A DNA stretch of 11,294 bases from Bryobacterales bacterium (GTDB lineage Bacteria > Acidobacteriota > Terriglobia > Bryobacterales > Bryobacteraceae). A model generated the notes under the pieces. That model searched no databases, had not been told where the DNA came from, and saw nothing but the letters and a program-made list of their open reading frames with translations. A program made the position numbers and the translations under genes. Positions 1-6,543 of this stretch are shown one piece after another (position 1 is the stretch's first letter; every line of letters begins with the position of its first letter). The stretch spans positions 1 through 11,294 of the forward strand of contig JALOKO010000065.1 of NCBI GenBank assembly GCA_025456495.1, in the 5' to 3' direction.

Positions 1-1
1 C

Positions 2-199
2 CTGCTGGTGGACGAGATCGGCGAGGTGATTGAGGTGCATCGCGAGCAGTACGAGGAAACCCCAGCCAGCCTGGAACTCAGCCAGCGGGAGTTGCTGCAG
101 GGCGTCTACAAGTTGGACGGGCGGCTGATGCTGATGCTGGAACCGGAGCGCGTGGCGGCAATTGCGATCACCAGCGGCCCGGCGGTGGTGGCGGGATAA
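2..199 (+). CDS. cheW: CheW chemotaxis coupling protein, C-terminal part (5' end outside window)
   Basis: Sixty-five C-terminal residues of a CheW-type scaffold, the SH3-like protein that links receptors to the CheA kinase in cytoplasmic signalling arrays. The reading frame is open to the left edge, so the GTG at position 8 is an internal Val codon and not the start. Visible family features are LLVDEIGEVIEV at the beginning (the CheW LVDxVxEV strand) and KLDGRLMLMLEPERV near the end, which matches the usual 'grll.lLD.ERLL' closing strand. The C-terminal CheW-like domain of CheA is the main alternative; the MLEPERV ending favours free CheW. The stop (TAA, 197-199) is followed 74 bases later by a chemoreceptor gene on the same strand, so this is the upstream member of a chemotaxis operon. 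The spacer holds only a weak 5-bp inverted repeat and the receptor's ribosome-binding site. Confidence 0.88.
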   Translation: MLVDEIGEVIEVHREQYEETPASLELSQRELLQGVYKLDGRLMLMLEPERVAAIAITSGPAVVAG

Positions 200-273
200 C
201 CACGGAAGCGGAGTACACCGTGCCGCGAAGCGGAAGACTTCGCGCGCGACAGGAAGCAGCAGGAGAGAACGAT

Positions 274-2394
274 ATGGCAACGATGACCAAGGCGCCCGGC
301 GGAAGGGCACGCGCGGCGGAGCCGACGCCCCGGAAACAGGAGCATCCAGGAAAAGCAACGTCCGTGAAGAGCGATGCCGGGGCGGAGGCAGCGCACGCCA
401 AGGCACAGCCCCATGCCGGCGCCCATCCACACGGTGCAGGCGCGCATCCACACGGTGCAGGCGCCCATCCGCACGGTGCAGGCGCGCATCCACACGGTGC
501 AGGCGCCCATCCGCACGGGGCAGGCGCCCATCCACACGGTGCAGGCGGACATCCACCGAAGCGTGGCAGCGGACTGGTGCTGCGCTACGGCATCACGGAG
601 CAGAATCTGCGGCAGCGCCGCGAGTTTCTGCGGCTGGGAGACGAAGAGCGCGCGCTGATGCTTTCCATGAGGGAATGGGCCTACGCGCATGCCGGTACCA
701 TCGCCCGCGAGTTCTACGACTGGCAGTTTGCTTTTCCACCCACCCGCGCCTTCTTTGAGGAGTACGCCCGCAAGAAGGACATCCCCACTGCGCGTGTGCG
801 CAGCGCCCTGGAGGCCACCCAGGAACGGTATCTGGTGAGCCTCTTCGAGGGCGCCGAGACTTCCTGGGGCGTCGAGTACTTTGACTACCGCATGGAGATC
901 GGGCGGATCCACGACATCATCAACCTGCCCTTCAAGTGGTACATCGGGGCCTATACGGAATTCGTACACCTGTTTGAACGGCATCTCGGCGAAGAGTATG
1001 AGGCGCCCGAGGTACTGCGCGTGATGCTGGCTCTGCAGAAGGTGATGAACTACGACATGCAAGCGGTGGGGGACTCCTTCCTGCTGAATACGTTGGAGTC
1101 CATGGGCCTGGATGTGGAGGGAATTGTCACGCGGAATGGGAGTGACCGCACAGAGCACGTTGACCAGGTGAAGGCATCGCTGGCCAGATTGCTGGAGCAG
1201 GCTTCGGCGATCAGTGAGGGCCGCCTGGAGGATCCGGTGCTCGCAACGGCGGAACAGGGACGGCTGGGCAAAGACTTCGCGCGGATGACGGCGGTGCTGC
1301 GCCAACTGATTGATGAGGTGAACCGCCTCATCCGGCACGCCCAGCGCGGGGAACTGGAAACCCGCGCTGACGCTCTCCAGTTCAGTCACGGCTACCGGGC
1401 GCTCTGCGAAGGCGTGAACGAAATGCTGAGTGCGGTCTCGAACCCGATTGCCCAGGCGGTGAGCTTGCTGGGGCGGATGTCGGCGGGAGACTTCCAGCAC
1501 GATGAGATCCTGGCATCAGAGATCGACAAACGGCAAGGCGCCTTCCGGGAACTCAGTGAGGCGGCGCAGTCCATCCTGCAGACGATGCGCGATACGGTGC
1601 TGCAGCTCAGTCAGATGGTGAGCACGGTGGCGGCGGCGGCGGAGGAGCTCACCGCGGTCAGCCAGCAGATGATGGGCAACGCGGAATCCACCTCACAGGC
1701 GGTGCAGGTGGTGTCGGCGGCCAGCGATGAGGTGTCGGGCAATCTGTCCATGGTCAGCAGCAGCAGCGAGGAGATGCAGGCTAGCATCCGCGAGATTGCC
1801 ATCAGCAGTTCTGAAGCCGCGCGGGTGGCGGGCCACGCGGTGACGATGGCCGATGGAACCAACACTACGGTGGCGAAGCTGGGCGAATCCAGCCAGAAGA
1901 TTGGGGATGTCATCAAGGTGATCACGTCAATCGCGCAGCAGACCAACCTGCTGGCGCTGAACGCCACCATTGAGGCGGCGCGTGCGGGCGAGGCCGGCAA
2001 GGGCTTCGCGGTGGTGGCCAATGAGGTGAAAGAGCTGGCCAAGCAGACGGCCAAGGCCACCCAGGAAATCGGCAAGAACATTGAGGCGATTCAGCAGGAC
2101 AGCGTCAGCGCGGTGAAGGCCATCGCGGAGATCTCCGGCGTCATCTCGCAGATCAACGACATCTCGAATACGATTGCGTCGGCAGTGGAAGAACAGACCG
2201 CCACCACCAGCGAGATCGGACGAAACCTCACGGACGCGGCGCGCGGTTCCACTGAGATCACACGTAACGTCGTGGGGGTTTCCGAAAGCGCGCGCAGCAC
2301 GGCGGCGGGGGCACGCGACACCCAGCAGGCATCCACGGAACTCAGCAAGCTGGCAGCGGAACTCAATCAATTGGTAGGCAGATTCCGCACCTAG
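274..2394 (+). CDS. Soluble globin-coupled methyl-accepting chemotaxis protein (HemAT-like) with histidine-rich N-terminal repeats
   Basis: A 706-residue cytoplasmic chemoreceptor predicted to sense O2 or another heme ligand and to control CheA through CheW. ATG 274 is chosen because AGGAG (261-265) lies just upstream; an in-frame GTG at 220 lacks this. Layout: residues 1-99 low complexity, with six AHPHGAG units at 50-91; 100 to about 272 protoglobin domain, with the candidate proximal heme ligand His213 in IGRIHDIINLPFKWYIGAY and an FYDWQF segment earlier; about 345-410 HAMP-like modules (GELETRADALQFSHGYRAL, then GRMSAGDF); about 440-706 MCP signalling hairpin with its tip around IAQQTNLLALNATIEAARAG (from residue 553). 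There is no hydrophobic membrane segment. The C-terminus, LNQLVGRFRT, lacks an NWETF-type tether for CheR or CheB. It is flanked by cheW and cheY and is the likely input of this operon. The family is clear; ligand identity and tail function are inference. Confidence 0.95.
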   Translation: MATMTKAPGGRARAAEPTPRKQEHPGKATSVKSDAGAEAAHAKAQPHAGAHPHGAGAHPHGAGAHPHGAGAHPHGAGAHPHGAGAHPHGAGGHPPKRGSGLVLRYGITEQNLRQRREFLRLGDEERALMLSMREWAYAHAGTIAREFYDWQFAFPPTRAFFEEYARKKDIPTARVRSALEATQERYLVSLFEGAETSWGVEYFDYRMEIGRIHDIINLPFKWYIGAYTEFVHLFERHLGEEYEAPEVLRVMLALQKVMNYDMQAVGDSFLLNTLESMGLDVEGIVTRNGSDRTEHVDQVKASLARLLEQASAISEGRLEDPVLATAEQGRLGKDFARMTAVLRQLIDEVNRLIRHAQRGELETRADALQFSHGYRALCEGVNEMLSAVSNPIAQAVSLLGRMSAGDFQHDEILASEIDKRQGAFRELSEAAQSILQTMRDTVLQLSQMVSTVAAAAEELTAVSQQMMGNAESTSQAVQVVSAASDEVSGNLSMVSSSSEEMQASIREIAISSSEAARVAGHAVTMADGTNTTVAKLGESSQKIGDVIKVITSIAQQTNLLALNATIEAARAGEAGKGFAVVANEVKELAKQTAKATQEIGKNIEAIQQDSVSAVKAIAEISGVISQINDISNTIASAVEEQTATTSEIGRNLTDAARGSTEITRNVVGVSESARSTAAGARDTQQASTELSKLAAELNQLVGRFRT
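421..546 (+). repeat. Six in-frame 21-bp tandem repeats encoding (AHPHGAG)6
   Basis: Six contiguous 21-bp units inside the receptor gene, each encoding AHPHGAG (residues 50-91), followed by a diverged GGHPP. The units differ only at the second Ala codon position (GCC/GCG), one His codon (CAC preceded by CCA or CCG) and one Gly codon. Units 2-3 (442-483) and 4-5 (484-525) form a 42-bp duplication that appears to differ at one base, suggesting recent expansion by slippage. The block adds twelve histidines to a stretch that already has several. Histidine-rich tracts of this kind are known in metal-handling proteins such as UreE and HypB; a metal or heme role here is inference. Confidence 0.95.
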
Positions 2395-2472
2395 CTCAAG
2401 GCTGGGCCGGCACACGCAACAATCGCGGATCCGCCAAACAGCGGGCACCCCAGGTAAGGGAAGGAGAGACTC

Positions 2473-2844
2473 ATGTCGCAGGCGATGGTGGTGGACGATT
2501 CGCGTACCATTCGCAGGATCCTGACGCGCACGCTGCAGGACATTGGATATCACACCGTGGAGGCAGGCAATGGGCTGGAGGCGTGGGAAATGCTGGAATG
2601 CCTGGAGTCGCCGCTCGACCTGATTCTCCTGGACTGGAACATGCCTGAGATGAACGGCCTGCAGTTTCTGCGGAAGCTGCGGGCCGACCGCCGATTCGAC
2701 GACATCAAGTTGATGATGGTGACCACCGAGACGCAGGCTGAGCAGATGCTGGAGGCCTTGGAGGCGGGCGCGAACGAGTACGTCATGAAACCATTCACGC
2801 GCGACATCATTGAGGACAAGCTGCGGCTGATGAACGCCTTGTAG
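2473..2844 (+). CDS. cheY: CheY single-domain response regulator
   Basis: A 123-residue stand-alone receiver, the usual CheY length, which carries the phosphoryl signal from CheA to the motor or other target. All catalytic positions are present: the acidic pair D8-D9 in MVVDDS, phospho-acceptor D54 in LILLDWNMPEMNG, T84 in MMVTTE and K106 in YVMKPF. No output domain follows. ATG 2473 is preceded by GGAGAG (2463-2468) at good spacing. It lies 78 bases after the receptor and 199 bases before cheB. It is the only receiver in the window with an intact phosphorylation site, since the CheB receiver is degenerate. Whether it drives a flagellar motor or another output cannot be seen; no flagellar gene is in the window. 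Confidence 0.95.
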   Translation: MSQAMVVDDSRTIRRILTRTLQDIGYHTVEAGNGLEAWEMLECLESPLDLILLDWNMPEMNGLQFLRKLRADRRFDDIKLMMVTTETQAEQMLEALEAGANEYVMKPFTRDIIEDKLRLMNAL

Positions 2845-3043
2845 GCAAACCCCCAAAAGCGCCGTCAGCCCGGCCGTCGCATGCGCGGTTCCTCTTTGGC
2901 GGCCAGGTAAGGCAACGTCACGGTACGGTGGAATCAAAGCTGGCCAAAGCCACCCATCAAAGGCTGCCCAGCAACGGCCACCCTTCTCAAGCTACCCATT
3001 GCGTGGGCGGACACCAGGAAGCCCCAGCGGAAAGGAGACCTGC

Positions 3044-4258
3044 ATGAATCACAACCAGATGCCCGTGGAAGGTGTGCGCAAGCGCAAGGAAGCTAGTGTC
3101 TCCACACTGCATCGCGACCCTGCCTGGCCGCGCTGGATGCCGGGGGAACGCGTTCGGGTGCTGTTGGCCGAAAGCAACGTGGTGGAGCGGCAATCCTTGA
3201 AGCAGGTTCTGACGGAAGACCCGGAGATTGAGATGGTGGGGACAGCGGCAACCGGTGACCTTTTGCTGGAGCGCTTGGAGCCATGGCAGCCCCATCTGCT
3301 GGTGCTGGGCGCAAACCTGCCGGGAATGGAGAACCTGCAAGTGCTGCGGACGGTGCGAAACCGGTTTCCGGGCATCCGCATTCTGCTGCTGTGCGGCGCC
3401 GATGAACGTGGCGCCACGACCAGCCTGGAGGCGCTGGCACTGGGCGCCAGCGATTGTCTACCCCGACCCGGACCCACACCGTGGAGCGCCGAAGAGATCA
3501 CGCGGATGGCGCAGGCGCTCATCCCGAAGATCAAGTCCATCGTTGCCAACTACTGTCGACGCGTTGAGCCCAAGGCGCGTGTTGGCCAGGCAGGGTCACG
3601 GGATGTGGTTGTGGCGCCGGTAGTTGCTGAGCGTCGCAAAGCGCCCCGGCCGCTGAGCGTGCGGAAGCGCCTGGAACTGGTGGTGATCGGGGTATCCACG
3701 GGCGGACCCAATGCGTTGGCCACGCTGGTGCCCGCCCTGCCAAAGGACTTCCCCTTACCGATTCTGCTGGTGCAGCATATGCCGCCGATGTTCACCAGTA
3801 TTCTTGCCGACCGCCTGAACAGCATGGGCGCCTTGCGCGCGCGGGAAGCACAAGATGGCGACGAACTGGAGCCTGGCCTGATCCTGATTGCGCCGGGGGA
3901 TCACCACTTGCAGGTGGCCACCAAGGGCACTCGTCGCATTGCCAGGGTATCGCAGGGTCCGCCGGAGAACTCCTGTAGGCCAGCGGCGGATATGCTGTTT
4001 CGATCCGCCAGCGAAGTCTGCGGAGCCGGGGTGTTGGGCGTGGTGCTCACCGGCATGGGCAAGGACGGACTGCAGGGCGCGACCGCGCTGCGCCAATCCG
4101 GGGCGACGATCCTCGCACAGGACGAAGCCACCAGCGTCGTCTGGGGCATGCCCGGCTTTGTCGTCAAGGCGGGTCTGGCGGATCAGGTGCTGGCCATTGA
4201 GGCGATTGGCCCGGCGATGGCCACTCTGGCCCGCATGGAGGGAGAGCAACGAGTATGA
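3044..4258 (+). CDS. cheB: CheB-type receptor methylesterase/deamidase with a degenerate receiver domain
   Basis: A 404-residue protein that would remove methyl groups (or deamidate Gln) on chemoreceptors during adaptation. ATG 3044 follows AAGGAGAC (3032-3039); an in-frame TTG at 2999 lacks such a site. Domains: about 37 N-terminal residues of no recognised type; receiver fold about 39-160; linker; methylesterase about 205-395. The esterase keeps the catalytic triad: S218 in GVSTGGP, H245 in VQHMP and D341 in LTGMGKDG. The receiver does not keep its active site: Gly89 replaces the phospho-acceptor Asp in LLVLGANLPGMENL, the acidic pair is Ala42-Glu43, Cys117 sits where Thr/Ser is expected, and Arg141 replaces the conserved Lys. 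It should therefore not be activated by Asp phosphorylation in the standard way. The upstream spacer (2845-3043) shows no further gene or clear regulatory element. The stop overlaps the cheR start (ATGA). Confidence 0.93.
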   Translation: MNHNQMPVEGVRKRKEASVSTLHRDPAWPRWMPGERVRVLLAESNVVERQSLKQVLTEDPEIEMVGTAATGDLLLERLEPWQPHLLVLGANLPGMENLQVLRTVRNRFPGIRILLLCGADERGATTSLEALALGASDCLPRPGPTPWSAEEITRMAQALIPKIKSIVANYCRRVEPKARVGQAGSRDVVVAPVVAERRKAPRPLSVRKRLELVVIGVSTGGPNALATLVPALPKDFPLPILLVQHMPPMFTSILADRLNSMGALRAREAQDGDELEPGLILIAPGDHHLQVATKGTRRIARVSQGPPENSCRPAADMLFRSASEVCGAGVLGVVLTGMGKDGLQGATALRQSGATILAQDEATSVVWGMPGFVVKAGLADQVLAIEAIGPAMATLARMEGEQRV

Positions 4259-5121
4259 CCAAGGCAGTGCCGCGCACACAGGATGCGGTGGACAAGTCGG
4301 CCTCGATTACCCAGGAGAATTACCGCTTCCTGCAGCAGCACGTGTATCAGCACTCGGGAATCGTGCTGGATGAGGGAAAGCACTATCTTCTGGAGTCAAG
4401 GCTCATCCCGATCGTGCGGGACGTTGGCCTGGCCGACTTGAATGCGTTGTGTCACGCATTGCGCGGCGTGGGACAGGCGCCCTTACGGAACCGCGTCGTG
4501 GAGGCGATGACCACCAACGAGACCCTCTTCTTTCGCGATAAGTCCCCCTTCGACGCGCTGCGCCTGAAGTTGCTGCCTGAACTGCTGGCCGCTGCCAGGC
4601 ATCGTCCCCTGCGCATCTGGTCCGCCGCCGCATCCACCGGGCAGGAGGCCTACAGCATCGCCATGTTGCTGCTGGAACAGGGGGTGCAGCCCAGCCAGGT
4701 GGAGATCCTGGGAACGGACTTAAGCGAAGAGGTGCTGGCCCGCGCGCGCGAAGCGGTTTACTCCCAGTTGGAGGTGAACCGCGGACTGCCCGCACCCTAT
4801 CTGGTGAAGCACTTTACCCGGAAGGGCATGTCCTGGGAGTTGCAGGAGCGCGTGCGGAAGATGGTGCGGTTCCAGCAACTGGACCTTCGCAGCGGCATCC
4901 GCCCCCTGGGCATGTTCGATCTCGTCTTCTGCAGGAATGTCCTGATCTACTTTGATCTGGCCACCAAGCGGGCCATTCTGGAGCAGATTCGCGGGGTGAT
5001 GCAGCCGCACGCTTATCTGTTTCTCGGGTCAGCGGAAACCACGCTCAACGTGGATGAGCGCTTTCTCCGCAAAGTGGTGGAGGGCGCGGTGTTGTACCAA
5101 TCGATGGAGGCGCGTGCGTGA
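4255..5121 (+). CDS. cheR: CheR chemoreceptor glutamate methyltransferase
   Basis: A 288-residue S-adenosylmethionine-dependent methyltransferase that adds methyl groups to receptor glutamates, opposing CheB. Length matches enteric CheR (about 286). The N-terminal helical domain (about 18-90) ends in TTNETLFFRD (86-95), whose Arg94 corresponds to the catalytic Arg of the family. The SAM-binding Rossmann domain follows, with RIWSAAASTGQEAYSIAM (120-137), the acidic residue D155 in LGTDLS and FCRNVLIYF (225-233). No TPR or other C-terminal extension is present. The ATG lies within the cheB stop (ATGA, 4255-4258) and has GGAGGGAGAG (4237-4246) upstream, so translation is probably coupled to cheB. 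All motifs look intact. The only receptor seen here has no C-terminal tether pentapeptide, so docking would have to be direct. Confidence 0.96.
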   Translation: MTKAVPRTQDAVDKSASITQENYRFLQQHVYQHSGIVLDEGKHYLLESRLIPIVRDVGLADLNALCHALRGVGQAPLRNRVVEAMTTNETLFFRDKSPFDALRLKLLPELLAAARHRPLRIWSAAASTGQEAYSIAMLLLEQGVQPSQVEILGTDLSEEVLARAREAVYSQLEVNRGLPAPYLVKHFTRKGMSWELQERVRKMVRFQQLDLRSGIRPLGMFDLVFCRNVLIYFDLATKRAILEQIRGVMQPHAYLFLGSAETTLNVDERFLRKVVEGAVLYQSMEARA

Positions 5122-5618
5122 TGGAAGCGAAACTGTCGTTGACTGAGCACCTGGATGAGATTCGCGGCATGGTGGAGATGATCTTCATGACCATGCTGGA
5201 CATGACCGCGCGACCCGTCTCGCAGGAGTGGCAAAAGTGTGAGCGTAGTGTCACCGCGTCCATTTACTTTGCCGGTCCCTGGAAAGGGGCCGCGATGATT
5301 GAATGCTCGCGGGACGCGGCGTTGGAGTTCACGCGTTTGCTGGCCGGACCCGGCGACGCCGACGACTTCAACGATTCCGTGCGCGACGTCCTGGGGGAAC
5401 TGGCCAATACCATCGGTGGGAACCTGAAGGCGATTCTGCCGAAGGGCACCACCTTGAGCATGCCGGTGGTGGTGCAGGGCAGCGACTACCTCATCTGGTT
5501 TAGCGGCGGGAACACCGTCAGCCGGATCGCGTTCGAGTGCGACGCAGGCATCGTCTGGCTCCACGTGATTGAGGTGCAACCCAAGATGGCCCCTGAGGCG
5601 GTGGTGGTGTTGGCGTAG
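5121..5618 (+). CDS. cheX: CheX-type CheY-P phosphatase
   Basis: A 165-residue protein of the CheC/CheX/FliY phosphatase family, which hydrolyses CheY-P and ends the signal. The signature is DVLGELANTIGGN (89-101): D89-x3-E93-x2-N96, where Glu and Asn are the catalytic pair in CheX, followed by P115 in LSMP. Only one such motif is present, as in CheX, whereas CheC normally has two; the length also fits CheX. The ATG at 5121 overlaps the cheR stop by one base. An in-frame GTG at 5118 has better spacing from GGAGG (5106-5110) and may be the true start, adding one Met. No cheZ or cheC is in the window, so this is the likely dephosphorylating partner of the cheY product. It is the last gene of the operon before a 234-bp spacer that holds tandem repeats. 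Confidence 0.87.
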   Translation: MEAKLSLTEHLDEIRGMVEMIFMTMLDMTARPVSQEWQKCERSVTASIYFAGPWKGAAMIECSRDAALEFTRLLAGPGDADDFNDSVRDVLGELANTIGGNLKAILPKGTTLSMPVVVQGSDYLIWFSGGNTVSRIAFECDAGIVWLHVIEVQPKMAPEAVVVLA

Positions 5619-5630
5619 CGCGCCTCACTC

Positions 5631-5766
5631 GTCGCAATGCTGCATCCACTACAATGCTGCATCCACTGTAATGCCGCACACACTGTAATGCCGCACACAC
5701 TGTAATGCCGCAGACACTGTAAGGCCGCACACACTGTAATGCTGGATACACCGTAAGGCTGCACGC
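5631..5766. repeat. Eight-unit 17-bp intergenic tandem repeat
   Basis: Eight head-to-tail units of exactly 17 bp begin at 5631, 5648, 5665, 5682, 5699, 5716, 5733 and 5750. The commonest unit is ACTGTAATGCCGCACAC; units 3 and 4 are identical, unit 5 differs by one base, and the outer units are more diverged, as is usual for an array growing from the centre. There are no spacers, so it is not CRISPR. The period is not a multiple of three and no convincing coding frame runs through it. It starts 12 bases after the cheX stop and ends 86 bases before the 3' end of the tRNA-Ser gene. The function is unknown. Confidence 0.93.
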
Positions 5767-5852
5767 AGCTCGGCCTTGGAGGTCAGTGTCGGGCAGTGAG
5801 GAATAGCTGCGCCCGGGCTTGGCTGTGAACAACGGGAAAGCAACAAGGGGGA

Positions 5853-5942
5853 TGGCGGAGAGAGAGGGATTCGAACCCTCGATAAGGTTTCCCCTATACA
5901 CGCTTTCCAAGCGTGCGCCTTCAACCACTCGGCCATCTCTCC
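5853..5942 (-). tRNA. tRNA-Ser (anticodon GGA), CCA encoded
   Basis: Read on the minus strand, a 90-nt class II tRNA. The 5' acceptor GGAGAGA pairs with TCTCTCC, followed by discriminator G and a genomically encoded CCA (complement of 5853-5855). The D arm is GCCGAGTGGTTGAAGGC. The anticodon stem-loop is CACGC-TTGGAAA-GCGTG, giving anticodon GGA (reads UCC and UCU). A long variable arm with its own short stem is typical of tRNA-Ser, and the T arm is GAGGG-TTCGAAT-CCCTC. It stands alone between the chemotaxis operon and the ABM/dehydrogenase pair, on the opposite strand to both. AT-rich sequence around 5997-6015 is the likely promoter area, but no clean -35/-10 pair is visible. Confidence 0.97.
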
Positions 5943-6035
5943 GGATGGGCGCTGCGTCCGGGGGCGAAGCCCGCCGACAGTGGCACTTCCTTCAGCGCAA
6001 TTCTTTAGTTTATCACGAACGGCGAGGGCCTCCCT

Positions 6036-6067
6036 TCGCCAGCCGCCCCCATGTCGCCAGCCGCCCC
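6036..6067. repeat. Two-copy 14-bp direct repeat, 18-bp spacing
   Basis: TCGCCAGCCGCCCC occurs at 6036-6049 and again at 6054-6067, separated by four bases (CATG). It lies in the 292-bp spacer between the tRNA-Ser gene and the ABM-family gene. No function can be assigned; it may be a small slippage duplication. Confidence 0.75.
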
Positions 6068-6130
6068 TAACAGGAACGTTTTGCCTTTCCTGGACATCCA
6101 CAACGTAGACTCGCCACCGCCGCAGGTCTG

Positions 6131-6200
6131 CCACTGCCCGAACGCACCGGCCACTGCCCGAACGCACCGGCCACTGCCCGGATAGTAAGATAACGGGCAG
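6131..6200 (+). promoter_or_regulatory. Phased CTGCCCG sites and palindromic operator with -10-like box upstream of the ABM/dehydrogenase pair
   Basis: A 20-bp unit, CCACTGCCCGAACGCACCGG, occurs at 6131-6150 and 6151-6170, and its first half recurs at 6171-6180. The core CTGCCCG is therefore at 6134, 6154 and 6174, and its reverse complement CGGGCAG is at 6194, all at exact 20-bp steps (about two helical turns). The last two form a palindrome CTGCCCG-N13-CGGGCAG (6174-6200). TAAGAT at 6186-6191 inside the 13-bp spacer resembles a -10 hexamer; no good -35 is seen 16-18 bp upstream. ATG 6235 follows about 37 bases after the -10 box. The simplest reading is a regulator-controlled promoter. The repeats are seen directly; the regulatory role is inference. 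Confidence 0.5.
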
Positions 6201-6234
6201 GGCGCAACGTGAGGATTTTTTGGGGGAAGCGACC

Positions 6235-6540
6235 ATGCTAGTGGTGCATGTCCATGTGCAAGTGAAGCCGGAATGCGTGGAGGACTTCCTGGAGGCGACG
6301 CTAGCCAATGCGCGGGCAAGTCTGCAGGAAACCGGCGTCGCGCGCTTTGACGTTGTCCAACAGCAGGACGATGCGACACGCTTTGTGCTGGTGGAGGTCT
6401 ATCGCAATGAGGAAGCGCCAGCGGCCCACAAGCTGACGCCGCATTACCAGCAGTGGCGAGACCGTGTAGCCGCCATGATGGCCAGCCCGCGCTCCAGTGT
6501 CAAGTACGGCAACTGCTTTCCTGCCGACGAGGACTGGTAG
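6235..6540 (+). CDS. Small ABM-fold protein (LsrG/YgiN-like, putative monooxygenase or isomerase)
   Basis: A 101-residue protein of the antibiotic-biosynthesis-monooxygenase (ABM) dimeric ferredoxin-like fold. The order of landmarks matches LsrG: a VHVHVQVKPECVEDFL start, GVARFDVVQ (35-42), VLVEVY (51-56), AHKLTPHY (64-71) and MASPRS (82-87). LsrG acts on phosphorylated autoinducer-2 and YgiN on quinols, so the substrate here is open; no lsrF, lsrK or transporter gene is nearby. ATG 6235 is chosen because it starts the first beta strand and has GGGGGAAG (6222-6229) upstream; an in-frame TTG at 6220 would add five residues. Its stop is three bases before the next gene, a dehydrogenase, so the two are probably co-transcribed and act on related compounds. 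It lies directly downstream of the CTGCCCG repeat region. Confidence 0.85.
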   Translation: MLVVHVHVQVKPECVEDFLEATLANARASLQETGVARFDVVQQQDDATRFVLVEVYRNEEAPAAHKLTPHYQQWRDRVAAMMASPRSSVKYGNCFPADEDW

Positions 6541-6543
6541 CCA

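Noticed and set aside
106..1500. 464-codon open frame on the minus strand opposite the receptor gene
   Set aside because: It is the antisense shadow of a GC-rich gene with clear globin and MCP motifs; its translation is Arg/His/Leu-rich with no recognisable domain and reads the His repeats as meaningless repeats.
1927..2937. 336-codon minus-strand frame over the receptor end and cheY
   Set aside because: It is antisense to two well-supported genes, shows no motif, and its composition is that of a shadow frame.
2845..3043. Possible riboswitch or sigma-54 promoter in the cheY-cheB spacer
   Set aside because: I looked for the core of a c-di-GMP riboswitch and for a TGGC-N-GC sigma-54 pair and found neither at correct spacing; only the cheB ribosome-binding site is clear.
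5631..5766. CRISPR array
   Set aside because: The 17-bp units are contiguous with no unique spacers, and no cas gene is in the window.
5819..6070. Plus-strand frame starting MAVNNGKATRGMAEREGFEPS
   Set aside because: MAEREGFEPS is the well-known false translation of the antisense of a tRNA; the stretch is the tRNA-Ser gene on the other strand.
5486..6308. Three overlapping minus-strand frames with repeats like HYSVCGITVCAALQ
   Set aside because: They are translations of the 17-bp tandem array in different frames; the 17-aa periodicity simply reflects 3 x 17 bp, and no start site or domain supports a gene.
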